A DNA stretch of 64,000 nucleotides from CAYJLC01 sp044426345 (GCA_044426345.1 JAWXUP010000002.1:43679-107678); one strand, 5' to 3'; numbered from the stretch's first letter, positions 8,292 through 17,423 are shown. Notes: generated from the letters alone by a model not told the origin. Numbers and translations: made by a program.

Positions 8292-9182
8292 TTACTCATC
8301 ATACCCAAAGTTTCTCATTTGGAATAAATTATTTCTCCAGCCTTCTTTAACTTTTACCCAAAGTTGAAGATTTACCTTGCCTTCGAACATTTTTTCTAGC
8401 TCAAAACGTGCTGTAGAGCCGATTTTTTTAAGAGATGCACCTTGTTTTCCTATAACGATACCTTTATGGCTTTGTTTTTCACAGAAAATAGTCGCTTCGA
8501 TATCAACAATTCCGTTAGGACGTTCGCTCATACGTTCGATATATACAGCAACTCCGTGTGGAATTTCTTTTTCTAGAGAGTGCAACATTTTTTCACGGAT
8601 AATTTCAGCTACAAGCACTTTTTCTGGTTGGTCTGACACCATATCGTCTGGGAAAAGAGCAGGGCCTTCGAAAGCGTTTTTCTTAAATTCTTTTAGCAGT
8701 GGTTCTAAACCAATTTTATTTATAGCACAAACTGGAACGATAGCGTTGAAATCGTGTGCTGCGCCATAAACTGCCATAACTTCTAGCAATTTTTCTGGTG
8801 CAATCGTATCCATTTTATTGATAACTAAAATAGCTGGCAACTCGAATTGTTTGATTTTGTCGATTAATTCTTGTTCTGGGTCACCGATATTAGCGATTGG
8901 TTCTACAACTAGCGCTACAGTGTCAACGTCAGAAACAGTTTCGTTTACGATTTTTACCATAAAATCACCTAAGCGACTTTTAGGGCTGTGAAGACCTGGT
9001 GTGTCCATAAAAACGTATTGCGTATCGTCTTTGTTTAAAATACCAGTAATTCTTGTACGAGTTGTTTGTGGTTTGTTTGAAACGATAGCAACTTTTGAGC
9101 CTACAAGCGCATTAGTTAAAGTAGATTTGCCAACGTTTGGACGTCCTACGATTGAGATAATCGAAGATTTTGTGATGTTCAT
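8292..9182 (-). CDS. era: GTPase Era
   Basis: 296-residue GTPase that binds the 3' end of 16S rRNA during 30S assembly. G1 GRPNVGKST (13-21), G3 DTPG, G4 NKMD and a C-terminal KH domain with VIGKQG are all visible. Length is typical. Its start is immediately after the dgkA stop, so translation is probably coupled in the yqfC-era operon. A palindromic repeat begins 11 bp after its stop. Confidence 0.97.
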   Translation of the reverse strand: MNITKSSIISIVGRPNVGKSTLTNALVGSKVAIVSNKPQTTRTRITGILNKDDTQYVFMDTPGLHSPKSRLGDFMVKIVNETVSDVDTVALVVEPIANIGDPEQELIDKIKQFELPAILVINKMDTIAPEKLLEVMAVYGAAHDFNAIVPVCAINKIGLEPLLKEFKKNAFEGPALFPDDMVSDQPEKVLVAEIIREKMLHSLEKEIPHGVAVYIERMSERPNGIVDIEATIFCEKQSHKGIVIGKQGASLKKIGSTARFELEKMFEGKVNLQLWVKVKEGWRNNLFQMRNFGYDE

Positions 9183-9632
9183 TTATGTTCTCCTTTTGAA
9201 GATAAACCACAGGTTTATCAACGTTAATATTATTAAAATTCCTATATAAATCACGGTTAAATTCGCTAAAATTATACCTATTTTCGGTGTAAAAATTACA
9301 AGTCCGATAATAACACAAGAAATAGCACAAACCAATACGGCAGCAGCTGCAATATCTTTAGCGTTTTTTATGAAAATATTATATTCAAAGCCAGTTCGGT
9401 TGCATAGACATTCTATCGCTGTGTTTAACAGCTCAGCAGAAAGCACTTGCGCAAAACACATCATCATAATTGCAAATTCTATTGTAGAAATTTGAGCAAG
9501 ATGTGAAAAAATCAGTACATACGCAATCGCAACAAGGTGTATTCGGAAATTTCGCTCGTTATTTACGCAATATTTGATACCATCAAGTGCAAAACCGAAA
9601 CTTTTTCTTAGTTTTCTTATTCCTCGTTTCAT
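9183..9632 (-). CDS. dgkA: Diacylglycerol/undecaprenol kinase (DgkA family)
   Basis: 149-residue membrane kinase; in Gram-positive bacteria this family phosphorylates undecaprenol for lipid-carrier recycling. Family motifs are visible: SAELLNTAIE (about 78-87) and KDIAAAAVL (about 105-113), with three or four hydrophobic segments. The last 15-20 residues extend slightly beyond the usual length and end in a hydrophobic segment plus FKRRT. It overlaps the end of ybeY by four bases (ATGA) and abuts era. Confidence 0.9.
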   Translation of the reverse strand: MKRGIRKLRKSFGFALDGIKYCVNNERNFRIHLVAIAYVLIFSHLAQISTIEFAIMMMCFAQVLSAELLNTAIECLCNRTGFEYNIFIKNAKDIAAAAVLVCAISCVIIGLVIFTPKIGIILANLTVIYIGILIILTLINLWFIFKRRT

Positions 9633-10120
9633 CTTCCAATACCCAAAATACCTAAAATTTCTTTTTCCTTCGAACGCATTAAATCAGCGTCAATATCATC
9701 AGCTTCGTGGTCATAACCTAGTAAATGCAGAACGCTATGTACGGTTAAAAACGCAAACTCACGTTCATTTGAATGACCAAACTCGCGTGCTTGCTCGATG
9801 ATTTTATCATACGAGATAATCATATCTCCTAAAGCTAATTCGTTAGTATCTGGGTCGATACATAGGTCTAAATCGTCTTGCATTTCGCCGTTGTGATATT
9901 CAACCATCGGGAAAGAAAGCACATCAGTAGCGTAGTCTTTTTCACGATATTCGCGATTAAGCTGATGGATTTCTTCGTTGTCTGTAATTGTGATGTCTAT
10001 GTGACAGTCTTGCTCGATTTTGTGATACTCAAGCACAGCAGTTGCACATTTTAAAATTAGGTCTGGTACGGATTGTTCGATGTCAAGTTCGGTAAAAATT
10101 TCTACATTGTGTTTTGGCAT
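9629..10120 (-). CDS. ybeY: Endoribonuclease YbeY (16S rRNA maturation)
   Basis: 163-residue metalloprotein acting in 16S 3'-end processing and ribosome quality control. The zinc motif HSVLHLLGYDHEAD (about 128-141) gives the HxxxHxxxxxH signature, and YREKDYATDVLSFP is the other conserved block. Spacing to yqfD is 8 bases. In Bacillus phoH and the PgpH-type yqfF lie between yqfD and ybeY; both are absent here. Confidence 0.95.
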   Translation of the reverse strand: MPKHNVEIFTELDIEQSVPDLILKCATAVLEYHKIEQDCHIDITITDNEEIHQLNREYREKDYATDVLSFPMVEYHNGEMQDDLDLCIDPDTNELALGDMIISYDKIIEQAREFGHSNEREFAFLTVHSVLHLLGYDHEADDIDADLMRSKEKEILGILGIGR

Positions 10121-10128
10121 AAAATTCC

Positions 10129-11307
10129 TTATCTTTCTTTTTCTACTCCAATATTTTCTAGAGTTTCGATGTCCATTTGTATAGATATTATATTATTTTC
10201 ATCATTATATATTTGTGAGTTTTTAACTATATCACCGTCGATATGCTCGTTTAAAGATTTAAGTAAATTTTGTTCAAGCATACTAAAACCGACGTCGCTA
10301 TTTATATTTGCAAGCTGTGGTTCATACTCGATATACTGTTCTGTTTTTAAGTAAATCGGAATGGTGACAGATGGCGACAGCGTAATTTTTCTCACACTTA
10401 TTATTTTATCATAAAAAGCATACTCATTGCTAGTACTTTTGAATAAATTTATGGCTTTTTTACCGAAAATTAACGAATAATTCTTAATTTGAGCGCCAGT
10501 GTAGTCTTTTGAATAAATTTCAGAGGGTAAAATACGTGTGATATGATACCAAATCGAGGCTTTAATGTTAGCGATTGAATGAACATAACGCTGAGTGATA
10601 TCCTCAACCTGTGGATAATTTACAACTTCGCTAGAAACTAAAATGTCGCCCTCAAGAAAAGTATGCCCAACATCAACAACTTTTTCACCAGCGAGAACTT
10701 CTATTGTGTCGATAAGCCCAGTTTTATCTGCGATTATGTCGCACGCTACGTCTTTTGAGATTATTTCAGGAGTTTCGTCACGCTCATAAACCTCGACGGT
10801 TGCCATATTTCCTTTTAAATTTATCGCCATCCATAAAATTTCGTCATTATCTAAAATTATATTATTTCTAACCTCATTTGCATTAATTTCTGATAGTTTT
10901 GTGCCGATTTTTATGTTATTTTGCTCTAAAGCATCGTAAATCATAGCAGTTTTGTCTGTTCCGATAACTTCGATGGCGAAAAGATAGTTAGTTAGAACGA
11001 AATAAGTAGCAAAAACTGCAAAAAAACCTAAAATTAGTGCGTAACGTGTTTTTATTTTAGATAGAACATATGGTAACCCACTTTTTTTTATTACGCTAGA
11101 TGAACATTTTGCATTTGAAATTATCTTTTGAAGGCGTGTGTAATCTTCGATTAAAATATTAAGGTGAACCTCGTCTAAACCGTGTTTTGAAATGTTCCAA
11201 ACGCTGATATTATTTAGTGCACAAAGATTGAAAAAACGCTCTAAATAAGCACCTGTTACGGATATTTTAAGGACGCCTTTGCAGAAATTTAGCAAGTATA
11301 AAATCAT
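10129..11307 (-). CDS. yqfD: Sporulation protein YqfD
   Basis: 392 residues, matching the YqfD family length. A short N-terminal cytoplasmic part, one transmembrane segment at about 89-111, then a large domain of about 280 residues on the other side of the membrane. Members are found in endospore formers, usually next to yqfC, and are expressed in the mother cell. It is co-transcribed with yqfC (4-base gap) and ybeY. Its presence argues that the organism belongs to a spore-forming lineage. Confidence 0.88.
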   Translation of the reverse strand: MILYLLNFCKGVLKISVTGAYLERFFNLCALNNISVWNISKHGLDEVHLNILIEDYTRLQKIISNAKCSSSVIKKSGLPYVLSKIKTRYALILGFFAVFATYFVLTNYLFAIEVIGTDKTAMIYDALEQNNIKIGTKLSEINANEVRNNIILDNDEILWMAINLKGNMATVEVYERDETPEIISKDVACDIIADKTGLIDTIEVLAGEKVVDVGHTFLEGDILVSSEVVNYPQVEDITQRYVHSIANIKASIWYHITRILPSEIYSKDYTGAQIKNYSLIFGKKAINLFKSTSNEYAFYDKIISVRKITLSPSVTIPIYLKTEQYIEYEPQLANINSDVGFSMLEQNLLKSLNEHIDGDIVKNSQIYNDENNIISIQMDIETLENIGVEKER

Positions 11308-11311
11308 AAAA

Positions 11312-11587
11312 TCACCTTAAAAAATCAATGTTTGTAATATTTCCGACTATTAAAATATCGGTTTGAGAAATAGCACCTAAAACAAGGTTAAAACCGAAGA
11401 TTTTAACGATTAAATCACCACAATTTATGTGAATTTCGGTGTCATCTAGGTTTAAAATGCCTTTGTGGTTTTCGATTATTACAGTATCGTTTGAAATTAC
11501 CTCGATTTTAGAAACATCGCGTATTAAATTGGTAGGAACTTCGAGTTTTCTCGAGATATCTATCATTTTCTGCTCTATTTTATTCAT
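11312..11587 (-). CDS. yqfC: Sporulation protein YqfC
   Basis: 91-residue YqfC-family protein (YabP/YqfC fold) with the characteristic alternating hydrophobic beta pattern ending in IVGNITNIDFL. It is first gene of the yqfC-yqfD-ybeY-dgkA-era run and has a GAGGTGA ribosome site. No convincing promoter is visible between it and the repeats upstream; a SigE-type promoter could lie there. Confidence 0.85.
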   Translation of the reverse strand: MNKIEQKMIDISRKLEVPTNLIRDVSKIEVISNDTVIIENHKGILNLDDTEIHINCGDLIVKIFGFNLVLGAISQTDILIVGNITNIDFLR

Positions 11588-11630
11588 ATTTCACCTCGTT
11601 TTTTTGGGTTGATGGGTATTTTGTGCTTGC

Positions 11631-11736
11631 TCACTCCGTTAAAATAAAATTTTGCCACCTATCTCTTAGAGGGAGGATTTTTCCCTTGGCTCCCTGTCGA
11701 GGGAGCTGTCGTCGCAATGACTGAGGGAGTTCACGC
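11631..11736. repeat. D-type palindromic element (GAGGGAG family), imperfect
   Basis: Contains CACTCCGTTAAAAT... and ...GACTGAGGGAGTTCACG at its ends and the internal palindrome around CCTGTCGAGGGAG. Same family as the intact copy at 38613-38730, in the opposite orientation. Confidence 0.8.
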
Positions 11737-11756
11737 ACAATAAACAAACCGAATTT

Positions 11757-12072
11757 GTAGGGGCGAACTGCGTTCGTCCGTTTCATTATATAAAATACCA
11801 CATAATAAAAAACATCGAATTTGTAGGGTACGGCGTCCTCGACGTACCGTTTGCCATATAATAAATTTGCACCATTTCAATTTTAATCGGACGTATTGAT
11901 TTCGACGGGCGAACGCAGTTCGCCCCTACAGATAAATGGTGGTTTTGCAATTAATTTGAACAAATTTTATTATGTGCACGGGTCGTCGAGGACGCCGACC
12001 CCTACTGGTAACATTATTTTTTATATGGTTATATTTTATTACACGGCACGGGCGAACACTGTTCGCCCCTAC
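11757..12072. repeat. Composite of A- and B-type hairpin repeats
   Basis: Order: A (11757), B (11823-11850, GGTACG stem), inverted A (11904-11929), B with a changed stem GGGTCG/CGACCC (about 11975-12004), and inverted A (12046-12072). Together with the D element this fills the 11588-12150 gap. An open frame runs from inside this repeat into ylbJ, but the real ylbJ start is further on. Confidence 0.9.
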
Positions 12073-12150
12073 AGAACATCACACAATATATTTATGCAAA
12101 AATACTACTTAAATTACCGTTTTTTCATATATATTAAGCGAGGTGGTTTG

Positions 12151-13227
12151 ATGTTTAATATTTTCACGAAGTTTTTGGTGCTGATGTCTATTTTAGGTGT
12201 GGTCATCTTCCCAACTGAGGTTATCGCTACAGGTACAGAAGCTGTCGAGCTTGCTTTTTATCGTGTAATACCGTCACTTTTTACGTTTTTCGTGTTGCAA
12301 TCGCTTGTGGTTTCTATGGGGATTTCGGACGTTTTATCTGATACGTTCGGTGTAATTTTCAAAAAAATATTTCGCGTTTCAGACTCTTCACCATATATTT
12401 TAGGCATAATCGGTGGCTATCCAATGGGATTTAAGAGCGTTATGGAGCTTTATGGTAATAAAAAAATCAGCAAAGATGAGGCAGAGCGAATGGTAGGTTT
12501 TTGCAACAATGCAGGGCCTGCTTTTATCATAGGTTTTGTCGGAGTATTTTTGTTTTCGAATAAAAATATCGGCTATGTTTTGCTTTTAGGACATATTCTA
12601 GCAAGTGTAGTAGTTGGTATGATATTTAGTGTAAAAAACGAAGAAACAAGGGTATTTCGTATAAAAAAAGTATCGGAAAAACCATTTTATGAAAATTTTA
12701 TCAGTGCTGTAAATGGTGGTTTTTCATCGGTTTTAATGGTTTGTGGTTATGTTATATTTTTCAGCATTTTTGCACAGATTTTAACACAGTTTAACGTTTT
12801 TAGCACGATTGCGACGATTTTTTCTCCAATTTTGAACCAAATCGGTATAAATAACGAGCAATTTACTGCAATTTTAATCGGAATGATAGAAATGACTAGT
12901 GGTATTAATTATTTGCAAGGTATTGATGCAAGTATTGTCTTGAAAATCATAATCGCAAGCTTTTTACTAGCTTTTTCAGGTGCGTCTATTCATTTTCAAA
13001 CGCTTAGCTTTAACAAAGGCTTAAATTTGAGAAAATATTACATAACCAAGCTTATTCAGAGCATTTTAGCACCGATTTTCAGCGTAATTGCATACAAAAT
13101 TATATATTCGAAAGCAAAAACGGTATTTTTAGCTGGAAATTATAGCGATTTCAGACACTGTAGCTTTAATGATATTGCAATAATCACACTTTTTTTATTA
13201 ATTTTATTGAAAAAATCACGTAAATAA
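12151..13227 (+). CDS. ylbJ: Sporulation integral membrane protein YlbJ
   Basis: 358-residue polytopic membrane protein of the YlbJ family (nucleoside-recognition/Gate domain), needed for spore-coat or cortex development in Bacillus. GGYPMGF and the FCNNAGPAFIIGFVG block are family hallmarks. The frame is open upstream into the repeats, but I chose ATG 12151. It follows GCGAGGTGG at ideal spacing, and everything before it translates repeat DNA. It is alone between repeats and the trpS promoter. Confidence 0.87.
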   Translation: MFNIFTKFLVLMSILGVVIFPTEVIATGTEAVELAFYRVIPSLFTFFVLQSLVVSMGISDVLSDTFGVIFKKIFRVSDSSPYILGIIGGYPMGFKSVMELYGNKKISKDEAERMVGFCNNAGPAFIIGFVGVFLFSNKNIGYVLLLGHILASVVVGMIFSVKNEETRVFRIKKVSEKPFYENFISAVNGGFSSVLMVCGYVIFFSIFAQILTQFNVFSTIATIFSPILNQIGINNEQFTAILIGMIEMTSGINYLQGIDASIVLKIIIASFLLAFSGASIHFQTLSFNKGLNLRKYYITKLIQSILAPIFSVIAYKIIYSKAKTVFLAGNYSDFRHCSFNDIAIITLFLLILLKKSRK

Positions 13228-13256
13228 TTGCAAATTTTTTAATAATGTTGTATAAT
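13228..13256 (+). promoter_or_regulatory. Promoter of trpS
   Basis: TTGCAA, 17-base spacer, TATAAT. The short leader (about 40 bases) leaves no room for a T-box, so trpS is not controlled that way. Confidence 0.7.
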
Positions 13257-13301
13257 TAATTCAAGTATATTAAAAAATAAAAAATTGTGAGGTTAATTTC
13301 A

Positions 13302-14297
13302 ATGGAAGATAAAAAAATTATATTCAGTGGCGTTCAACCAAGTGGTAAATTAACGCTAGGAAACTATTTAGGGGCAATTAAAAACTGGACAGAAATGCAA
13401 GACGATTATGACTGTATTTACTGTGTAGTTGATATGCACGCAATCACTGTTCGTCAAGAACCAGCTAAACTTCGCGCGCAAACATTAGAGGTTTTAGCTC
13501 AATATATAGCTTGTGGATTAGACCCACAAAAAAATACGTTATTCATTCAAAGTCACGTGCCAGCTCACGCAGAACTTGGCTGGGTTTTAAACTGCTACAC
13601 AATGTTCGGTGAACTTCAAAGAATGACACAATTTAAAGATAAATCTGCTCGTCACTCAGATAATATTACTGCTGGTCTCTTCACTTATCCAAGCCTTATG
13701 GCAGCTGATATTTTATTATATCAAACAGATTTAGTGCCTGTTGGTATCGACCAAAAACAACACGTTGAACTTTGTAGAAATGTTGCTACTCGATTTAATG
13801 GTATTTATGGCGACGTATTCAAAATGCCAGAACCATATATGGGTAAAGTTGGCGCGAAAATTATGTCGCTGTCTGAACCAACTAAAAAAATGAGTAAGTC
13901 TGATGATAACGTGAACTCATTTATCCTGCTTATGGACAAACCAGAAGATATTATGCGTAAATTCAAAAGAGCCACTACAGATAGCTATGCTCGTGTTTAT
14001 ATGGGTGAAGATAACTACGGTATTCAAAACTTAATGTCAATGTATTCTTTAGCTACAGGTAAATCTTTCGATGAAATCACTGCTGAATTTGACGGTCAAG
14101 GTTATGGTATATTCAAACCGGCTGTAGGCGAGGCGATTTGTGAATTATTACGTCCAATTCGTGAGCAAACTGAAGATTTACTTAAAAACAAAGACTACTT
14201 AGAACAAGTTTACAAAGAAGGCGCACAAAAAGCTGAGTATAAAGCTCGCAGAACACTAGACAAAGTGTATAAAAAAGTCGGATTTATTAAAAGATAA
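13302..14297 (+). CDS. trpS: Tryptophanyl-tRNA synthetase
   Basis: 331 residues, class Ic synthetase of bacterial TrpS type. The HIGH-equivalent (PSGKLTLGNYLGAI, residues about 11-24) and KMSKS (about 194-198) are present, as is the tryptophan-pocket block AHAELGWVLNC. The chosen ATG at 13302 has GTGAGG nine bases before it; a GTG five codons upstream is part of that ribosome site. The downstream wall-polymer genes follow closely and may be read through. Confidence 0.97.
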   Translation: MEDKKIIFSGVQPSGKLTLGNYLGAIKNWTEMQDDYDCIYCVVDMHAITVRQEPAKLRAQTLEVLAQYIACGLDPQKNTLFIQSHVPAHAELGWVLNCYTMFGELQRMTQFKDKSARHSDNITAGLFTYPSLMAADILLYQTDLVPVGIDQKQHVELCRNVATRFNGIYGDVFKMPEPYMGKVGAKIMSLSEPTKKMSKSDDNVNSFILLMDKPEDIMRKFKRATTDSYARVYMGEDNYGIQNLMSMYSLATGKSFDEITAEFDGQGYGIFKPAVGEAICELLRPIREQTEDLLKNKDYLEQVYKEGAQKAEYKARRTLDKVYKKVGFIKR

Positions 14298-14306
14298 GAG
14301 GATTTT

Positions 14307-15359
14307 ATGTCTATTCAAAATATTTTGATGATAACAGCAGCGTTTATATGCGCTATGGCTGTAGCATTTGGAGCGACTCCTATAGTTAAAAAATTTGCTC
14401 GTGCAGTTGGTGCTATTGATGTGCCAAAAGACGATAGAAGAATGCACAAAAAACCGATTCCTAGACTTGGTGGTCTTGCGATTTTCTTCGGATTTTTATT
14501 TAGCTTTTTAATTTTTGGAACAATAGATTCGCAGATGAAAACCGTGCTTTTGGGTGCTGTGATTATCGTGATTTTAGGTATCATTGATGACATCGTGCCA
14601 CTTGATGCGAAGTTTAAATTTATAGTTCAAATCATTGCTGCGATAATTCCTGTTGTCGGTGGACTTAAAATTGAACGTATGACAAACTTCATACCTTTTA
14701 CAAACAATCCATACATCGATTTTGGTATATTTTCAATACCGATTACAATATTAGTTATAGTCGGTATCACAAACGCAGTTAACCTAATCGATGGTCTTGA
14801 TGGACTTGCAGTAGGCGTGTCAACGATTTCTTCGTTCACAATGCTCACGATTGCGTTCATCACTCTTCAACCAGAGATAGCTATTTTACTTGCAGCGCTT
14901 GCTGGAGCTTGCGTTGGATTTATGCCTTATAATTTTAATCCTGCTAAAATTTTTATGGGAGATACAGGCTCAACATTTTTAGGATATATCCTAGCTACGG
15001 TGTCTATAATGGGACTTTTCAAATATTATGCGATAGTATCATTTGCAGTACCGTTTTTGATTTTAGGACTTCCGATTTTTGACACTGCATTTGCTATGGT
15101 GAGAAGAATTATGCACGGACAAAGTCCTATGCAGGCAGACCGTGGACACGTTCACCATAAACTTATAGATATGGGTTTTACTCAAAAACAAACTGTGGCG
15201 ATTTTATATTCAATATCAGGTGTTTTAGGACTTTCTGCAGTAGTACTTACATCTAGTGGTGAATTAAAAGCACTACTTTTAATAATAACGGTTATAATTT
15301 GCGCAGTTATTGGTATGCATCTTATGAGAATGCAAGTCAATGATGACGATGATGAATAG
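14307..15359 (+). CDS. tagO: Undecaprenyl-phosphate GlcNAc-1-phosphate transferase (TagO/WecA type)
   Basis: 350-residue polytopic membrane enzyme that links GlcNAc-1-P (or a related sugar) to undecaprenyl phosphate, the first step of wall teichoic acid or similar polymers. Visible: MHKKPIPRLGGLAIF, IDDIVPLDAKFKF, NLIDGLDGLAVG, FMGDTGSTFLGY and the WecA-type His motif HVHHKLIDMG (about 277-286), which distinguishes it from MraY. About ten hydrophobic segments. It starts 9 bases after trpS and is followed by the epimerase that makes ManNAc, a classic pairing for teichoic-acid linkage units. Confidence 0.9.
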   Translation: MSIQNILMITAAFICAMAVAFGATPIVKKFARAVGAIDVPKDDRRMHKKPIPRLGGLAIFFGFLFSFLIFGTIDSQMKTVLLGAVIIVILGIIDDIVPLDAKFKFIVQIIAAIIPVVGGLKIERMTNFIPFTNNPYIDFGIFSIPITILVIVGITNAVNLIDGLDGLAVGVSTISSFTMLTIAFITLQPEIAILLAALAGACVGFMPYNFNPAKIFMGDTGSTFLGYILATVSIMGLFKYYAIVSFAVPFLILGLPIFDTAFAMVRRIMHGQSPMQADRGHVHHKLIDMGFTQKQTVAILYSISGVLGLSAVVLTSSGELKALLLIITVIICAVIGMHLMRMQVNDDDDE

Positions 15360-15368
15360 GAGAATACA

Positions 15369-16517
15369 ATGCAAAAAATAAAAGTAATGACGGTTTTTGG
15401 CACTCGTCCAGAAGCTATTAAAATGGCACCTCTTGTGCTAGAACTTCAAAAAGAAGAAAAAGTTGAAAGTATCGTGTGTTTAACTGCACAACATCGCGAA
15501 ATGTTAGACCAAGTTATGGATATTTTTGAAATAAAAGCAGATTACGATCTTGATATTATGGAAAAAAGCCAAACTCTTTGTAAAATCACTACAAAAGCAC
15601 TTAATGGTCTTGATGAAGTACTTACAACTGCAAAACCAGACATCGTGTTAGTTCATGGTGATACGTCTACAACTTTTGTAGGCTCACTTGCTGCGTTTTA
15701 TCATCAAATTCCAGTAGGACACGTTGAGGCTGGACTTAGAACATATGATAAACATTCGCCTTTCCCAGAAGAAATCAACAGATGTCTTACAGGAACAATC
15801 GCAGACCTTCATTTTGCACCAACTAAAAACAATGCAAATAATTTGATAAAAGAACAAAAAGCTGGAGATATTTATATCACAGGTAACACGGTAATTGATG
15901 CATTATCAGTAACGGTTAAAGATGGTTATAAATTCCGTGAAAGCAGTTTGAATGATATTGATTTTTCTAAAAAAGTTATCTTAGTTACAGCACATAGACG
16001 TGAAAACTATGGTAAACCACTTGAAAATATTATGACTGCAATTGCAGATTTAGCTAAAGAATTTACAGACGAAATCGAGATTGTATATCCAGTGCATTTA
16101 AGTCCTGTAATTCGTGAGGCTAGCCAAAAATATATGGGTGGCATAGCAAATGTACACCTTATAAATCCTATCACTGTTGACGATATGCATAATTTAATGA
16201 GTAAATCTTATATGATTATGACAGATAGTGGTGGTATCCAAGAAGAAGCTCCGTCTTTAGGAAAACCAGTACTTTGTCTTCGTACAGAAACAGAACGTCC
16301 AGAGGCTGTAGATGCAGGGACTGTTAAAATTGCTGGCGTTGAACACGATACTATATATAATATGGCACGTGAACTTGTAACGGATAAAACGGCTTACGAT
16401 AAAATGGCACATGCGCATAATCCTTATGGAGATGGACTTGCAAGTCGTCGTATTGTAGAGGCTATTTTGCATCATTTTGACAAAGAAAATGCACGTCCAC
16501 AAGATTTTAAAGCATGA
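15369..16517 (+). CDS. wecB: UDP-GlcNAc 2-epimerase (non-hydrolysing)
   Basis: 382 residues, GT-B fold epimerase making UDP-ManNAc. Conserved blocks: FGTRPEAIKMAPL (9-21), VHGDTSTTF (about 94-102), HVEAGLRTYD, PFPEEINR, TAHRRENYG and DSGGIQEEAPSLGKP. It is in the same operon as the TagO/WecA-like enzyme, consistent with synthesis of the linkage unit of a wall polymer. It overlaps the next gene by four bases. Confidence 0.95.
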   Translation: MQKIKVMTVFGTRPEAIKMAPLVLELQKEEKVESIVCLTAQHREMLDQVMDIFEIKADYDLDIMEKSQTLCKITTKALNGLDEVLTTAKPDIVLVHGDTSTTFVGSLAAFYHQIPVGHVEAGLRTYDKHSPFPEEINRCLTGTIADLHFAPTKNNANNLIKEQKAGDIYITGNTVIDALSVTVKDGYKFRESSLNDIDFSKKVILVTAHRRENYGKPLENIMTAIADLAKEFTDEIEIVYPVHLSPVIREASQKYMGGIANVHLINPITVDDMHNLMSKSYMIMTDSGGIQEEAPSLGKPVLCLRTETERPEAVDAGTVKIAGVEHDTIYNMARELVTDKTAYDKMAHAHNPYGDGLASRRIVEAILHHFDKENARPQDFKA

Positions 16518-17182
16518 GTAGTAACAAACGATATTTATATGCCTCAATAATATTAGGCGTTGTGCTTGTTATAACTGTACTTTTCATATATTTTTCATCT
16601 GCAAAATTTATAGATAAGCCAGAAATTCATTTGCCTAGCGAAAATTTTACTGAACAGCAGAAAATTGAGTATGAAAATCAACAAATAGTGCAAGATGTAA
16701 CTATTAATGTGAAAAACTACAAAGAAATTATAGAAAAATTGACAAGACTTCAAGAATATTCTATGAGTGTTTTGAATGAAATTTACGCATATGATGTACA
16801 GAAAAGTCAGGTTACTAGCGTAACGGTGACTGAAGAAAGTACTATAGCTATTCGTGACAATGTAGAGTATAAGGTTATTGATGACTCTATTTATATCACA
16901 AAAGGCGAGCAAACTACTGTATTTGACAGAATAGATTTAACCAATGATGAAGTGATAGGAATACCTTCTTATGAGGATATTTTGCAAATTAGTGGTAATG
17001 CAATTGTAGAGATGACAGATTTAAATGGCGAACAAGCATTACGTGTTGAATATATAGATGCAGAAAATTTGGAGGCATACACGATTTCGCTTGTATCCGG
17101 AATGCTTATGAAGTATGAAATTTATGAGCAAGGAATATTAGTACGCAATGTAGAGGTTACAAATTTAGTTGTAAATGAGTAG
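16514..17182 (+). CDS. Membrane-anchored extracellular protein, function unknown
   Basis: 222 residues; I do not recognise the family. One N-terminal transmembrane anchor (about 8-29) is followed by an acidic, mostly beta-predicted extracellular part. A coiled-coil-like stretch (about 70-90, KEIIEKLTRLQEY) and an ending with alternating hydrophobics (ALRVEYIDAEN...SGMLMKYEIYEQG) resemble the outer-face domains of LolA/MucB-like lipid-binding folds; that is only an impression. Translational coupling to wecB (ATGA overlap) suggests a role in envelope polymer assembly or attachment. Terminated by a palindromic repeat a few bases after the stop. Confidence 0.6.
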   Translation: MSSNKRYLYASIILGVVLVITVLFIYFSSAKFIDKPEIHLPSENFTEQQKIEYENQQIVQDVTINVKNYKEIIEKLTRLQEYSMSVLNEIYAYDVQKSQVTSVTVTEESTIAIRDNVEYKVIDDSIYITKGEQTTVFDRIDLTNDEVIGIPSYEDILQISGNAIVEMTDLNGEQALRVEYIDAENLEAYTISLVSGMLMKYEIYEQGILVRNVEVTNLVVNE

Positions 17183-17186
17183 TGCT

Positions 17187-17287
17187 TAGGGGCGAACTGT
17201 GTTCGTCCGTGCCATATAATAAATTTGCACCATTTCATTTTAAACGTACGCATTGGTTTTGACGGACGACCACATATCGCCCATATA
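17187..17287. repeat. Degenerate A-type element between two operons
   Basis: Starts TAGGGGCGAACTGTGTTCG and ends with a decayed inverted copy (GACGGACGACCACATATCGC). Internal sequence matches the 11.8-kb copy (CCATATAATAAATTTGCACC). Confidence 0.8.
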
Positions 17288-17320
17288 AAACAGATATTTT
17301 AAAAAAATGTAAAAAAACAC

Positions 17321-17349
17321 TTGCAAAATTTGTTTTTTTGTGGTATTAT
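17321..17349 (+). promoter_or_regulatory. Promoter of the rimP-nusA-infB operon
   Basis: TTGCAA, 17-base spacer, TATTAT, with further AT-rich hexamers just downstream. Confidence 0.6.
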
Positions 17350-17376
17350 TACAATAATAGAATAATAATGATAAAG

Positions 17377-17402
17377 GAGTGGGTTTGAAACCCACTCTTT
17401 TT
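17377..17402 (+). terminator. Terminator-like hairpin in the rimP leader
   Basis: GAGTGGGTT-TGA-AACCCACTC followed by five T, placed between the promoter and rimP. It is positioned to act as an attenuator for the whole operon (see findings). Confidence 0.7.
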
Positions 17403-17423
17403 GATTGAATAAAGGAGAATTTT

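Noticed and set aside
11896..12150. An 85-codon N-terminal extension of ylbJ
   Set aside because: It reads through A- and B-type repeats; the ATG at 12151 has a proper ribosome site and gives the family's N-terminus.
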